From JAURNZ01 sp036337715 (lineage in GTDB: Bacteria; Pseudomonadota; Gammaproteobacteria; Comchoanobacterales; Comchoanobacteraceae): a DNA stretch of 64,000 nt. Made by a program: the position numbers and the translations under genes. Positions within the stretch are counted from its first letter, which is position 1. Each line of letters starts with the position of its first letter. Under the pieces are notes generated by a model. The model worked only from the letters and a program-made list of their open reading frames with translations. It ran no database searches and was not told the DNA's origin. Positions 53,722 through 63,330 of the stretch are shown here, one piece after another. The DNA is taken from assembly GCA_036337715.1 (NCBI GenBank), contig JAYZDS010000006.1:1-64000 (forward strand). The letters run 5' to 3'.

Positions 53722-54354
53722 TTAAAATCTTAAAATCCAATTAAATAATAGGCGGTTATCTGAACTATAACCAAATTCAACTAGTCTTGGTCCCTTAAAT
53801 AAACGGATTAGTGGCGTTAAAATCAATTTGTCACCAGAATAAGTAGGTTGGTGCGACAGTTCTAACATTAACCAGGTGTGAAGGTCGCCATAATCACCGA
53901 CATAAGGTGTGATCCCAAGCCTACCTACTTGTTGAAATTGTTTAATAATATCACCATTAGATTGATAATACTTTGCGTCATAAGAAGTGAAGAGATGCTC
54001 TGTTTCATAATCACCTGATAAATCAATCATACCATAAACATCATGTTGATTAGATTTAGATGCGTCACCAAACGCTGTTTTCAAATAAAGATTCCCCTGT
54101 GCATTCATGAAATGCCAACGATTAATGAGTCGATTGATTTGTATGCCATTTAGGTTGATATCATCATTTCTAAAATGCTCCCATTTATATCCAATAGAAT
54201 AGGTATAGTAAGGTGTATAATGAATTAATAAAGAATGTTTAACCGGTCCATTATTTTGAATGATGGTTGTGCCACCTGTATATGAAATTGGGCGAGCAAA
54301 TAGGTTTTGACAGCACAGGATAGAAAAAAATATAAATTTAAAAAGATTAACCAT
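53722..54354 (-). CDS. Outer-membrane beta-barrel protein in the MerTP unit
   Basis: A 210-residue protein: signal peptide ending ILCCQNLFA, then alternating aromatic/polar strands (YTPYYTYSIGYKWEHF, RLINRWHFMNAQGNLYLKTA) and a C-terminal aromatic residue (NWILRF), typical of an outer-membrane barrel of about ten strands. It ends 41 bases upstream of the MerP start on the same strand, so an export or uptake unit is likely. A fused function cannot be told. It directly follows a tRNA gene. Confidence 0.7.
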   Translation of the reverse strand: MVNLFKFIFFSILCCQNLFARPISYTGGTTIIQNNGPVKHSLLIHYTPYYTYSIGYKWEHFRNDDINLNGIQINRLINRWHFMNAQGNLYLKTAFGDASKSNQHDVYGMIDLSGDYETEHLFTSYDAKYYQSNGDIIKQFQQVGRLGITPYVGDYGDLHTWLMLELSHQPTYSGDKLILTPLIRLFKGPRLVEFGYSSDNRLLFNWILRF

Positions 54355-54367
54355 TTGATTAAAAATA

Positions 54368-54442
<75 letters not shown>

Positions 54443-54496
54443 ATAAAACTTATTTTGAACGAAGTTGTGCCATAGGTCAAGGAAAATTGATGAATC

Positions 54497-54808
54497 TTAG
54501 AAAGATACTTCATTAAATTTGGTTCTATTATTTAAGTCAGATTGATTTTGCTGTTCATCAGCTATCCTTAAAAGATCTGAAAGTTGACTTTCATCCATGT
54601 TATGCACTTCTTCACCATAAATGTGCCAATAACCAGCATAGTCTTGGTAGAAATAGGTAGTATTATTACCATCATTAAAGTGATACGTCATTTGAGCACA
54701 GTCAGTGGTTTTTCCTAAACAACCATATGATCGTTTAGCGGGATCACTTTCGACTGCAAAAGCAATGCTCATTGTCATCAATAGGGAAAATGTAATTATT
54801 TTTGTCAT
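54497..54808 (-). CDS. Secreted hypothetical protein
   Basis: Unrecognised, 103 residues. A signal peptide (FSLLMTMSIAFA) is followed by a small domain with two cysteines close together (GCLGKTTDC) and an aromatic stretch (TTYFYQDYAGYWHIYGEE), which suggests a secreted disulphide-containing domain. A polar asparagine/glutamine-rich tail follows. -10 TATAAT lies just upstream of the start. Confidence 0.65.
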   Translation of the reverse strand: MTKIITFSLLMTMSIAFAVESDPAKRSYGCLGKTTDCAQMTYHFNDGNNTTYFYQDYAGYWHIYGEEVHNMDESQLSDLLRIADEQQNQSDLNNRTKFNEVSF

Positions 54809-54895
54809 AACTATATTATAGTAAAAATTCAGAAATTTTTACGGTAATGTAACTAAAATCAACATGATTTATCCTAAACATTTAAGGAGGTAATC

Positions 54896-55126
54896 ATGAT
54901 TATAAAAGAAATAGTAGTGATTTTTTATTTACTCACAATGCAAGTTGTTATTCATGCGGATGGTCAAATGAAACAGGTCAGATCGCATTTAACTCAAGCG
55001 AATGACGCTTTTTGTGAAACAAGTCAATATGAAATAGAACAATGGGGTCGCTGGTTTCGCTTTTTAATCAGGAAAGACAAGCAAAGAGTGAAACATTGGC
55101 TAAAAGAAAAAATTGATCATTGTTAA
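54896..55126 (+). CDS. Small exported hypothetical protein
   Basis: Unrecognised, 76 residues. It has a textbook ribosome-binding site, AAGGAGGT, five bases before the ATG. The N terminus is a short hydrophobic run (VVIFYLLTMQVVIHA), probably a signal peptide. The rest is basic and aromatic (EQWGRWFRFLIRKDKQ) with a cysteine near each end of the mature part. It may be a small periplasmic or antimicrobial-like peptide (inference). Confidence 0.6.
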   Translation: MIIKEIVVIFYLLTMQVVIHADGQMKQVRSHLTQANDAFCETSQYEIEQWGRWFRFLIRKDKQRVKHWLKEKIDHC

Positions 55127-55130
55127 TGCA

Positions 55131-56324
55131 TTATCCATCGCCAAGACGATCAACAATGGCACTTTGGATTCTATCCATAGCCTCGGTAAGTTGTTTCTTT
55201 TCAATAGCAAAGTTTAAACGAATATGACCAGGTGAACCAAAAAAGCTACCTGGTACAACACCAACATGAACATCATCTAATAAAAAACGACAAAAAGCCT
55301 CGTCACTTTTGAAACCTATTTTGGGTAGTAATGCTTTTACGCTCGGAAAGATATAAAAAGTCCCATCTGAAGGCATGGTTTGAATGCCTTCTATTTGGCC
55401 AAGACGTTGCATGACAAAATTATGGTGCTCTTGATATTGAATCACTTGTTCTTCGATGATCTGTTGGTCACATTCAAGTGCTTCGCGAGCAGCATATTGA
55501 CTGATTGCACATGGACATGATGTTGTTTGAGACTGCACAAGATGCATGGCTTCAATAATACGCTCATCTGCTGCAGCATAACCAATTCGCCAACCTGTCA
55601 TAGCATGACTTTTGGAAACACTATTGATGGTAATAATCCTAGCTCTTAAATCTGGACAAACAGATAATAAGTTGTGAAAAGATTGTTCTGACCAAATCAA
55701 CTTCTCGTAAACATCATCACTTATGACGTAAATATAAGGGTATTTTTTGAGTGTTTCACCAATAGCAATCAACTCTTTTTCAGTATAAATAACGCCTGAG
55801 GGATTATTTGGATTATTAATGATAAGTAGTTTTGTTTTTGGTGTAATTGCTGCTTCAAGTTGATCTGGGGTCATCTTAAAATCATTTTCTAAATTACTTT
55901 GAATAATAACAGGGTTTCCGCTGGCCAGTCTTACCATGCTAGGGTAGGGACTCCAGTATGGGGCAGGGATGATTACTTCATCGCCGACATTGAGTAGCGC
56001 TAACAGCGCATTACTAATAGATTGTTTACTTCCTGACGATACTAAAATCTCGTTTTTTTCAAATTGAGTATTTTGATCTCTGATAAACTTATTAATGATG
56101 GCTTTTTTTAGTCTAGTTGTGCCACCAATTGGCGTGTAGCGTGTATGACCGTCATGTATGGCTTCAATACCAGCACTAGCAATATTAATAGGCGTATCAA
56201 TCGATGCTTCTCCTAAGTTCATAGCTATAACAGGACATCCCTCTTTTTTTAATTGCAATAATCTATTGGCAATTGAAAAGGTCTGAGAAGGCTCAATACT
56301 ATCGAGGCGATTAGAAAGTTTCAT
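55131..56324 (-). CDS. Aspartate aminotransferase (class I/II)
   Basis: A PLP-dependent transaminase of 397 residues, fold type I. The catalytic lysine is in SVSKSHAMTGWRIGYA (near residue 235). NPNNPSGVIYTEKELI and the N-terminal ILVSSGSKQSISNALLAL are typical of the AspB/AspC-like bacterial group. It ends five bases past the small exported gene and is divergent from uvrB. A signal peptide is absent. Confidence 0.93.
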   Translation of the reverse strand: MKLSNRLDSIEPSQTFSIANRLLQLKKEGCPVIAMNLGEASIDTPINIASAGIEAIHDGHTRYTPIGGTTRLKKAIINKFIRDQNTQFEKNEILVSSGSKQSISNALLALLNVGDEVIIPAPYWSPYPSMVRLASGNPVIIQSNLENDFKMTPDQLEAAITPKTKLLIINNPNNPSGVIYTEKELIAIGETLKKYPYIYVISDDVYEKLIWSEQSFHNLLSVCPDLRARIITINSVSKSHAMTGWRIGYAAADERIIEAMHLVQSQTTSCPCAISQYAAREALECDQQIIEEQVIQYQEHHNFVMQRLGQIEGIQTMPSDGTFYIFPSVKALLPKIGFKSDEAFCRFLLDDVHVGVVPGSFFGSPGHIRLNFAIEKKQLTEAMDRIQSAIVDRLGDG

Positions 56325-56473
56325 GGGGGTATCTCAATTTAAATTAGAAAAGTTAATGATCATTGTTAACTATAATTTAAGTCATCAATCGTTTTGAATC
56401 AAGTTTTTTAAAAATTACATTATGAACATTCATAAAAACAATCGTTTATAATTACAATAATTTTGGCAAGTAT

Positions 56474-58513
56474 ATGAAAATGTGTCATAATTTAATAGTG
56501 GAGAAAAAGACTTTTAAATTAACAGCCCCTTTTAAACCAAATGGCCAACAACCACAGGTTATTCATTCTATTGTTGATAATTTATCTGCTGGTTTGAATC
56601 ACCAAACTTTGCTTGGTGTGACCGGTTGTGGTAAGACGTTTATGATGGCCAATATAATTCAAGAAACGCAACGCCCTGCCATCATCTTAGCCCACAATAA
56701 AACATTGGCTGCCCAGCTATATGCAGAAATGAAGCAATTTTTTCCAGATAATGCCGTTGAGTATTTTGTTTCTTATTATGATTATTATCAGCCAGAAGCT
56801 TATGTGGTTTCCTCAGATACCTTTATTGAAAAAGACGCATCTATCAATGAACATATAGAGCAAATGCGTCTATCTGCAACAAAAGCGGTTCTTGAGAGAT
56901 CTGATACTGTCATTGTTGCTACTGTGTCAGCCATTTATGGTTTAGGTGATCCAACCGCTTATTTACAAATGATTTGTCATCTTGTTGTAGGTGATCACTA
57001 TGATCAACAAAAATTAATTCATCGGCTGGTTTCGATGCAATATCAAAGAAATGATATGGTTTTAACCAGGGGGCATTTTAGGGTACGTGGTGACGTCATT
57101 GATGTTTTTCCAGCAGAGCATGAAAATGATGCAATAAGAATTCATTTGTTTGATGACGAAATAGAACGATTAGAGCGTTTTGATCCATTGACTGGGGCCA
57201 TTCAAAAAGCAGTCAAACGTTTTACCATTTATCCAAAAACACATTATGTAACGCCCAAAGAACGGATTGACAATACGTTGGGTGCTATTAAAGATGAATT
57301 ACAAACAAGATTGGCCGAATTTAAATCACAAGATAAGCTTCTTGAAGCACAAAGGTTAGAGCAGAGAACGCAATATGATTTAGAAATGATGCAAGAACTT
57401 GGCTATTGTAGTGGTATTGAAAATTATTCAAGGTATTTGTCAGGTAGAGAACCAGGAGAGTCGCCACCTACCTTAATGGACTACTTATCCAAAGATGCGC
57501 TTATTTTTATAGATGAGTCGCATGTGACTTTGCCTCAAGTTAAAGGCATGTATCGAGGTGACCGTGCTCGAAAAACAACATTAGTAGAATATGGGTTTCG
57601 TTTACCATCTGCAATGGATAATCGACCACTGATGTATGAGGAGTTTTTAAAACACAAGCATCAAACTGTATTTGTTTCTGCAACGCCAGGCAAGATGGAA
57701 GATGAACTTACTGATGAAGTTACAGAGGCTGTTATTAGGCCAACTGGGTTAGTCGATCCTAAGATTGATATTAGACCTATTACTAACCAAGTTGATGATT
57801 TAATGTCTGAAATCAACCAGCGTATTGCAAAAAAACAAAGGGTTTTAGTAACAACCTTAACTAAAAGATTGGCTGAGCAGTTAACCGATTACTTTAATGA
57901 ACACAACATTAAAGTATGTTACCTACATTCTGATGTTGATACAGTTGAGCGAGTAGAACTCTTAAGGGATCTTCGTTCTGGTAAGATAGATGTTTTGGTA
58001 GGTATCAATTTATTAAGAGAAGGTCTGGATTTACCTGAGGTTTCATTGGTTGCAATATTAGATGCAGATAAACAAGGTTTTTTGAGATCAAAATCTAGTC
58101 TTATACAGACCATCGGTAGAGCAGCTAGACACATAGAGGGGCAAGCGATATTGTATGCAGATGTTGTCACACCTGCTATGCAGGCTGCGATAGATGAAAC
58201 CAATCGTCGGCGTGAAACTCAGCTGGCTTACAATGAAACGCATGGTATTACACCGAAAACGATTACTAAGGCTCATGTGGATGTTTTAGATGTTGGAGAT
58301 AATGAAAAGCAAGATAAAGCTTCTATTGCTGTATTGTCAAATGACGAGGCGGATGGCTTATTGAAAATGCCACCATATGAATTAGGGCGAACCATTAAAA
58401 ATCTTAAAAAAGAAATGCAGGTTTGTGCAGAGTCTCTGGAGTTTGAAAAAGCAGCTCAATTAAGAGATAGGCTACATGCCATAGAAAAGTTATTATTAGA
58501 AAATCCTAACTAA
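56474..58513 (+). CDS. uvrB: Excinuclease ABC subunit B
   Basis: The DNA-damage verification helicase of nucleotide excision repair. It has 679 residues with Walker A GVTGCGKT (a cysteine where most have serine), the beta-hairpin YFVSYYDYYQPEAYV, helicase motifs including DESHV and RAARHIEG, and a C-terminal UVR domain (ESLEFEKAAQLRDRLHAIEK). The ATG at 56474 is used. GTG at 56498 would start nearer the usual family N terminus (EKKTFKLTAPFKP). No LexA-type box is apparent upstream. Confidence 0.95.
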   Translation: MKMCHNLIVEKKTFKLTAPFKPNGQQPQVIHSIVDNLSAGLNHQTLLGVTGCGKTFMMANIIQETQRPAIILAHNKTLAAQLYAEMKQFFPDNAVEYFVSYYDYYQPEAYVVSSDTFIEKDASINEHIEQMRLSATKAVLERSDTVIVATVSAIYGLGDPTAYLQMICHLVVGDHYDQQKLIHRLVSMQYQRNDMVLTRGHFRVRGDVIDVFPAEHENDAIRIHLFDDEIERLERFDPLTGAIQKAVKRFTIYPKTHYVTPKERIDNTLGAIKDELQTRLAEFKSQDKLLEAQRLEQRTQYDLEMMQELGYCSGIENYSRYLSGREPGESPPTLMDYLSKDALIFIDESHVTLPQVKGMYRGDRARKTTLVEYGFRLPSAMDNRPLMYEEFLKHKHQTVFVSATPGKMEDELTDEVTEAVIRPTGLVDPKIDIRPITNQVDDLMSEINQRIAKKQRVLVTTLTKRLAEQLTDYFNEHNIKVCYLHSDVDTVERVELLRDLRSGKIDVLVGINLLREGLDLPEVSLVAILDADKQGFLRSKSSLIQTIGRAARHIEGQAILYADVVTPAMQAAIDETNRRRETQLAYNETHGITPKTITKAHVDVLDVGDNEKQDKASIAVLSNDEADGLLKMPPYELGRTIKNLKKEMQVCAESLEFEKAAQLRDRLHAIEKLLLENPN

Positions 58514-59229
58514 ATGAGCATTAATTTATTTTGATGACTATCCTCTGATGTTTTTATCTTACAAGTTGACATGTATTCAACTCGTATGTCTTCTTTGTTT
58601 ACTGAAAAAAATGCATAATCGTTTATCTTAATAATATCTTCAACGATATTAATTGCATTACTGTTAAGGTGTTTTTGTCTACTAATATACATTGTTATAA
58701 TATGCTCGTGGTAATATTGAGCAAAGTTTGGTGCTAACGAAAAAATTAAATTAATTGTTAAAACAGGCGGTGTATTTAGATACATACTTGCAATGCAACA
58801 ACAATTAAATAAAAAGGCATTCATATAAAAACAAGGCCATTTTTTGTCAGGATTAAAGATGTTTGTACTACATTTATATGGTTTTAAGATGATTTTTTGG
58901 GCGCTAATAAACCCTATTAGCCCAAAAAGTTCTGTCATTGTTGATCCAATGATGGGGTAGAAAACACAGGCAGTTATGCCAAGTATTGCAATGATGTTAT
59001 TTGTAGACGCTTCACTTTTTTCTGTCTCATAAAAATATTCAAGATGATTGATTATTGTGCAAAGATTAAAAAAAATAAAAAAACCATCAGCATTATCTTG
59101 AAACTTCGATATATCTCGATCAGTATAAATTCTTCTTTTGCGAAGTTTGTTGAGATAAAATAAGTAATAGCGATAAAAACGAGTTTTTTCAGTAATTAAT
59201 TTACGTGCATCTGAAGAAGATCGAATCAT
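58510..59229 (-). CDS. Membrane protein with shared 4-TM module (cluster copy 4)
   Basis: Unrecognised, 239 residues. It has a basic N-terminal ~50 residues (FYRYYLFYLNKLRKRRIY), then four helices (about residues 85-200). The second helix has GLIGFISAQKIILKP, which matches GLIGIFTAETIILKK in the next gene and GLVGLILANRIILGF in the gene at 63404. All three then have a lysine-tryptophan stretch (DKKWPCFYMNA / SKVWQCITLNT / DKVKWLLILNL), a third and fourth helix, and an ending such as FFSVNKEDIRVEY. The stop overlaps uvrB by four bases. Confidence 0.7.
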   Translation of the reverse strand: MIRSSSDARKLITEKTRFYRYYLFYLNKLRKRRIYTDRDISKFQDNADGFFIFFNLCTIINHLEYFYETEKSEASTNNIIAILGITACVFYPIIGSTMTELFGLIGFISAQKIILKPYKCSTNIFNPDKKWPCFYMNAFLFNCCCIASMYLNTPPVLTINLIFSLAPNFAQYYHEHIITMYISRQKHLNSNAINIVEDIIKINDYAFFSVNKEDIRVEYMSTCKIKTSEDSHQNKLMLI

Positions 59230-59235
59230 ATCAAT

Positions 59236-59264
59236 ATGTTAAAAAAGTAAAATATGAGAGTCAA
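59236..59264 (-). promoter_or_regulatory. Sigma-70-type promoter of the 239-residue gene
   Basis: On the (-) strand TTGACT (59264-59259), a 17-base spacer, TAACAT (59241-59236). The predicted start of transcription falls at or within a base or two of the ATG at 59229, so the message could be leaderless. Confidence 0.5.
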
Positions 59265-59315
59265 TTTGAAACTTGTGTTGTCAGTATGATCGTTCATTTA
59301 ATTAGTGAATGAAGC

Positions 59316-60698
59316 TTATTTTGAAGGACTCATTTTAGAACTATCTTCACCAATGTTTAAAGTAATTTGATCATTGATATGAAAAATACTTGAAAGTTGA
59401 TAGTTATCAATTCGTTCGAGAAAATATTTGGCATCATTCATATCAATGGGTTTGCTCTTAATATATTTAACAATGATTTTTTGGTGATAAAACTGAGCCA
59501 TCAATGGCGAAATTGTGCCAATTAATCCAAGTGATAAAAATGGTGAGACGGGCACAAATATAATAGAAAGCAAACTCATGGCTACAATCAATGTATTCAA
59601 AGTAATGCATTGCCATACTTTACTAGGATTTTTTTCAAGTAAGGTTGTTTTTTTGAGAATGATGGTTTCTGCAGTAAAAATACCTATTAAACCTATGGTC
59701 GTCATAAAACTTGCACCAAAAAATAAAGGCACTACCTGAAAAACAGTGAGTAGGTAGCTTATAAGACCTATTGCAACCAATATGAATGCATTTTGAAGAC
59801 TTCCATGCTCACTATTTAAAAAAGTCTGATGGTTTCTTGTTATATTTGAAATAAGATTTTTTTGAATATCTTCATTATTCAGTTCAACGAATTTAAGGGC
59901 ATCTAAAGGGTTGCAATCATGGTTAATTGCGGCCTTAGCTAAATTCCTAGCTATGTTTTCTCTTGAATGATCTTTTTTATAATGAGCGGTTTTAGATGAA
60001 CCAATAAAGTAATGCAAATATCTTTTCTTTTTTAATTCATCAATTAATCTGAGATACTTGAGTTTGTCTTTGGTATCATTAATGAAATTTATAGATGTAT
60101 TTTTGGAATGAATGAATATTTGTTTTGCAAATAGAGCATCTTCTTCGTTTAAAGGTATCAAGTCACCAGAATCTTTATAGGCAGTTTTTAAAAAAATTTC
60201 TAATTTTGAAAAATAGTCAAATATATTATCAAGGTTAGCCTTTGCCAGAGGTTTAGTTTCTTTTGTCCTGAGCTTATTGTTATGTTTTGTTATATCATTA
60301 TTTTTAGCAGTATCTACTGCGGATGACACTTGAGGTTTGTCTAAAGTGCGTTGTTTGGTGGTCGAATCTATACTGGCATCGTTAGTGGATAGTGGGTCAG
60401 TATTTTTTATATCGAGCTGACCGTCTGTTTCTTCTATGCCATTATTTTTAGCAATATCTGCTTCTGATGACACTTGAGGCTCGTCTATTGTAAGTCGTTC
60501 ATTAGCCGAGTCTATACTTGCATCGCTAGTGTTTAGTGAGAAAGTTTGTTCTGTCTTAAACTGTTCGGCTGTTTCTTCTATAACTTTACTTTTAGCTTTA
60601 TCCTCTGTGGATGAACCATTCATACGTTTACTTTTCGATTGAGAATTTTGCTCAGGAAGTAGGTTTCCTCTGGTTCTGTAAAAATATGGATTGTTCAA
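59316..60698 (-). CDS. Repeat-bearing membrane protein with 4-TM module (cluster copy 3)
   Basis: Unrecognised, 460 residues from a TTG with GGAG seven bases upstream. Residues 41-136 are two imperfect 48-residue tandem repeats (each with SLNTSDASIDS / LSTNDASIDS and PQVSS..), with partial copies before and after. Residues 155-300 are helical. Four helices follow (~305-405) with GLIGIFTAETIILKK, and an ending FHINDQITL that matches its paralogues. It lies 28 bases downstream of the 858-residue gene. The layout suggests a variable, possibly surface or secreted, part fixed by a common membrane anchor. Confidence 0.7.
   Translation of the reverse strand: MNNPYFYRTRGNLLPEQNSQSKSKRMNGSSTEDKAKSKVIEETAEQFKTEQTFSLNTSDASIDSANERLTIDEPQVSSEADIAKNNGIEETDGQLDIKNTDPLSTNDASIDSTTKQRTLDKPQVSSAVDTAKNNDITKHNNKLRTKETKPLAKANLDNIFDYFSKLEIFLKTAYKDSGDLIPLNEEDALFAKQIFIHSKNTSINFINDTKDKLKYLRLIDELKKKRYLHYFIGSSKTAHYKKDHSRENIARNLAKAAINHDCNPLDALKFVELNNEDIQKNLISNITRNHQTFLNSEHGSLQNAFILVAIGLISYLLTVFQVVPLFFGASFMTTIGLIGIFTAETIILKKTTLLEKNPSKVWQCITLNTLIVAMSLLSIIFVPVSPFLSLGLIGTISPLMAQFYHQKIIVKYIKSKPIDMNDAKYFLERIDNYQLSSIFHINDQITLNIGEDSSKMSPSK
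60291..60578 (-). repeat. Two imperfect 144-base tandem repeats within a CDS
   Basis: Two in-frame units of 144 bases, 60435-60578 and 60291-60434, coding for residues 41-88 and 89-136. Both share DASIDS, DEPQVSS/DKPQVSS and AKNNGI/AKNNDI. A partial unit (residues 29-40) precedes and another (137-151) follows. Confidence 0.85.
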
Positions 60699-60726
60699 AA
60701 ATAACTCCGATTAAAATTTAAAACAA

Positions 60727-63303
60727 TTATTCATGTCCAAGATGAGTACAAATGTTGACAATTTTCTTGTCATGATCATATTTGAATAGAGAACATATTT
60801 TGCTATTTTTTTCACCAACGTAAGTTAGCATATCTTTATCGACCAGAGGCTCAACTTCTTTAGGTATCACTGCGTTAAAAGTCGTAAAGCGATGAATATA
60901 AGAAGCACCTAAGCTGATGAAACAACTTATGATGCTTAATGGCATCAATGATGTTTGTAAATAAATAGAAGTGATCGCAACTGAGGCAGCTGATAGAAAT
61001 AGATAGCCTATATTGAGTGCATTCATAGCAGTATTGAGACTATATAATCTTTCATTGTGAGCATGTTTCTTAGCAATGATGACTGAACCATAGACAAAGC
61101 TCAAAATGACCGTTGGGATTAATATATAGCTTGCCACTGTTGACGATATTATATGAGTTAAAAAGCCAATATTTGCCAAGGTGCCAAGAAAAGCAAAAAA
61201 GACACTTGCTACAAAATCGGTTAAGTGTAATTGATCATAATATAATTTTAGTTGCTCAACATGATTAGAATAGCTTACGTTTAATTTATCATTAAGCATA
61301 TATCTATATTTTATAAGATAAGCCGGGTTAAGGTTTCTGCTTTCAAACTGTGTATTGATATGTTCTTTTAATTCTTTTTCCTGCCACGTATGATGTTGAT
61401 CAAAATTAAAATCACGTTTTAAATAAAAAAGTAAATTCTGCTCATGTGAACGTGGAATTTGATAATAGTTGTTTGCTTTAGGTAGATTTTTAATGACGTC
61501 AAACGCACAGAATAAGTCCTCCATATGCTTATTAAGTGTCATTAATGAAGATGAATTACTTTTACTACCAGTCAAAAATGCACGCTCTGGCAGGTTTAAA
61601 AGCTCATCAAAACGATTTAAACTATTGTTATAATCTTCTAAATCACCTTTTAAAACATTTAATATCTTTTTATCGTCATTACGATCGCCAAATGTATCTT
61701 CTATTTGATCTAGGTCATTACCTAAGGCTGCGTAAATCCAATCAGCACTATAAACACGGTATTTGTATATGAATTCTGATGAAACTAGAAGATTGGAAAT
61801 ACATTTTAAAACTTCCTTAATACTTATTAGTTTGTTTTGTGGATTACTATTTTTATCATACCTTTCATGTAAGGTTGGAAATTTATCTTCTATAGCAGCT
61901 TCAATTGCAAGGGCATCTAACTTAGTTCGTTTCACCGTTGGATTTAACTGTTTTTCATTATTTATAATTGCTTTATACAGTGAAGTTTCTCTTGCCAAAT
62001 CAAGCAGCTGTGTTCTTGATTCAGGGATTTCATAATCTTTATTACAAAGCTTGTTTTTTGCAAAACTAATGAGTAATTGCAATGTATTTTTTGAGAAGTG
62101 ATGAGGCTCAAGAGCTGCAATAACCTTAGATTTGATTAACTGTTCAGCCAGTTCATTAAAGTTTGAAATAGGATTTTTTGAGTCAGAGTATGCGGCTTCA
62201 AGTGTTTTCTGCAAAGCCAAAATATTGAGGGTAGTAGGTTTAATATCACCTATTTTTGGCGCTTGATTAGAATTAATTGCTTTATAAAAATCTGTTTTTT
62301 TAGACAGTATGTCATATATATCGGCGTTGTCATGAAACATATTATATATTTCAGATGTTTTATAATTTAAATAATCGTTGTTTTTAGTCGTAAGATAACT
62401 TATGAATTGAACTAACACCTCTGCATCAAAAATATTCAGTTTGTAAATAAGATTATCTTTAAGAAGTAAATTTATAATTGTCTCGTCTTTTTCGGACTCA
62501 ATTTTTGGTAATAAACGCTTCAATGTTAAATAATCATATTTTGATGGTTGAATAGCGCTTTTGTTAACCTTTTCTGAATTCAAAGCTTTATATAACTCAG
62601 TACTTTTAAGTAGTTCTTCTATAATATCTTGAGAATTTATTTTAGGTGCGCTTTCATCCGTGGAGTTAGAATCAATCATGTCTAAACAATTTTTAGTGAA
62701 TGTCACCAAAAGATCAATTTCAGGGAATTTAAGATTATAAATAAGATCATCTTTAAGCAAAAATTCTACTGCTTGACTGGCTTTGATTTTGTTTTCTTTG
62801 TCATCATCTGAAAAGGTTTGGTTCTTAAGTATTTTTTCTAAACTTAATTTATCAAGTGCAGTTTTAACTTCAACATTGACCGAGTCTTCATTAGAAATGT
62901 TTAAATCTTTTAGTAATTCTTTCTCGCTATTTGATTTATTGGCATCTGAAGTGATGGGGTGATATTTTTTATATAATGGGGTTTCTTTAGATAGGATAGA
63001 TCTGATTGCATTTTTCTCATCATCTTTAAGGCTAAAAGAGTCTTTATTTTGTCTTATATAAATTCTTTCTAAAACCTCTTTGTCTACTTTGTTTTCGCAT
63101 AAAAGCTTTATCAAACTTGCTATGTTTTTAACACCAACATCAATATCTTTTGTAATTGAATCTTCGTCGTAAGCTTTAGATTTAGGAAGTATATTCTTAT
63201 TTAAAATACCTTCCAGTTTTTCACCATCATTTAAGTTTTGTAATAATTCTAACAATATAAACTTAAATTTTTGAGAATCAGTTGTACCTTTCACTGTGAA
63301 CAT
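60727..63303 (-). CDS. 858-residue protein with ~100-residue helical repeats and membrane module
   Basis: Unrecognised. About four degenerate repeats fill residues ~80-515. Each has a T-x-L/F-Y-K-A/K motif (LYKKYH ~110, LYKALNS ~237, FYKAINS ~339, LYKAIIN ~442), followed about 50 residues later by a helix such as LLLKDNLIYKLN. A charged linker (~515-690) leads to four helices (~695-800; SVFFAFLGTLANIGFLTHII, VIIAKKHAHNER) and a short cysteine-containing tail. The membrane part resembles the module of the neighbours only loosely. TTGACT-N17-TTAAAA lies upstream. Confidence 0.75.
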   Translation of the reverse strand: MFTVKGTTDSQKFKFILLELLQNLNDGEKLEGILNKNILPKSKAYDEDSITKDIDVGVKNIASLIKLLCENKVDKEVLERIYIRQNKDSFSLKDDEKNAIRSILSKETPLYKKYHPITSDANKSNSEKELLKDLNISNEDSVNVEVKTALDKLSLEKILKNQTFSDDDKENKIKASQAVEFLLKDDLIYNLKFPEIDLLVTFTKNCLDMIDSNSTDESAPKINSQDIIEELLKSTELYKALNSEKVNKSAIQPSKYDYLTLKRLLPKIESEKDETIINLLLKDNLIYKLNIFDAEVLVQFISYLTTKNNDYLNYKTSEIYNMFHDNADIYDILSKKTDFYKAINSNQAPKIGDIKPTTLNILALQKTLEAAYSDSKNPISNFNELAEQLIKSKVIAALEPHHFSKNTLQLLISFAKNKLCNKDYEIPESRTQLLDLARETSLYKAIINNEKQLNPTVKRTKLDALAIEAAIEDKFPTLHERYDKNSNPQNKLISIKEVLKCISNLLVSSEFIYKYRVYSADWIYAALGNDLDQIEDTFGDRNDDKKILNVLKGDLEDYNNSLNRFDELLNLPERAFLTGSKSNSSSLMTLNKHMEDLFCAFDVIKNLPKANNYYQIPRSHEQNLLFYLKRDFNFDQHHTWQEKELKEHINTQFESRNLNPAYLIKYRYMLNDKLNVSYSNHVEQLKLYYDQLHLTDFVASVFFAFLGTLANIGFLTHIISSTVASYILIPTVILSFVYGSVIIAKKHAHNERLYSLNTAMNALNIGYLFLSAASVAITSIYLQTSLMPLSIISCFISLGASYIHRFTTFNAVIPKEVEPLVDKDMLTYVGEKNSKICSLFKYDHDKKIVNICTHLGHE

Positions 63304-63330
63304 GCTATCACCTGTTATTAACCTCTTCGA

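Noticed and set aside
59280..59312. TTCATT...AATGAA inverted repeat as a terminator
   Set aside because: The stem is six pairs of mostly A/T with no T-run following; too weak to call.
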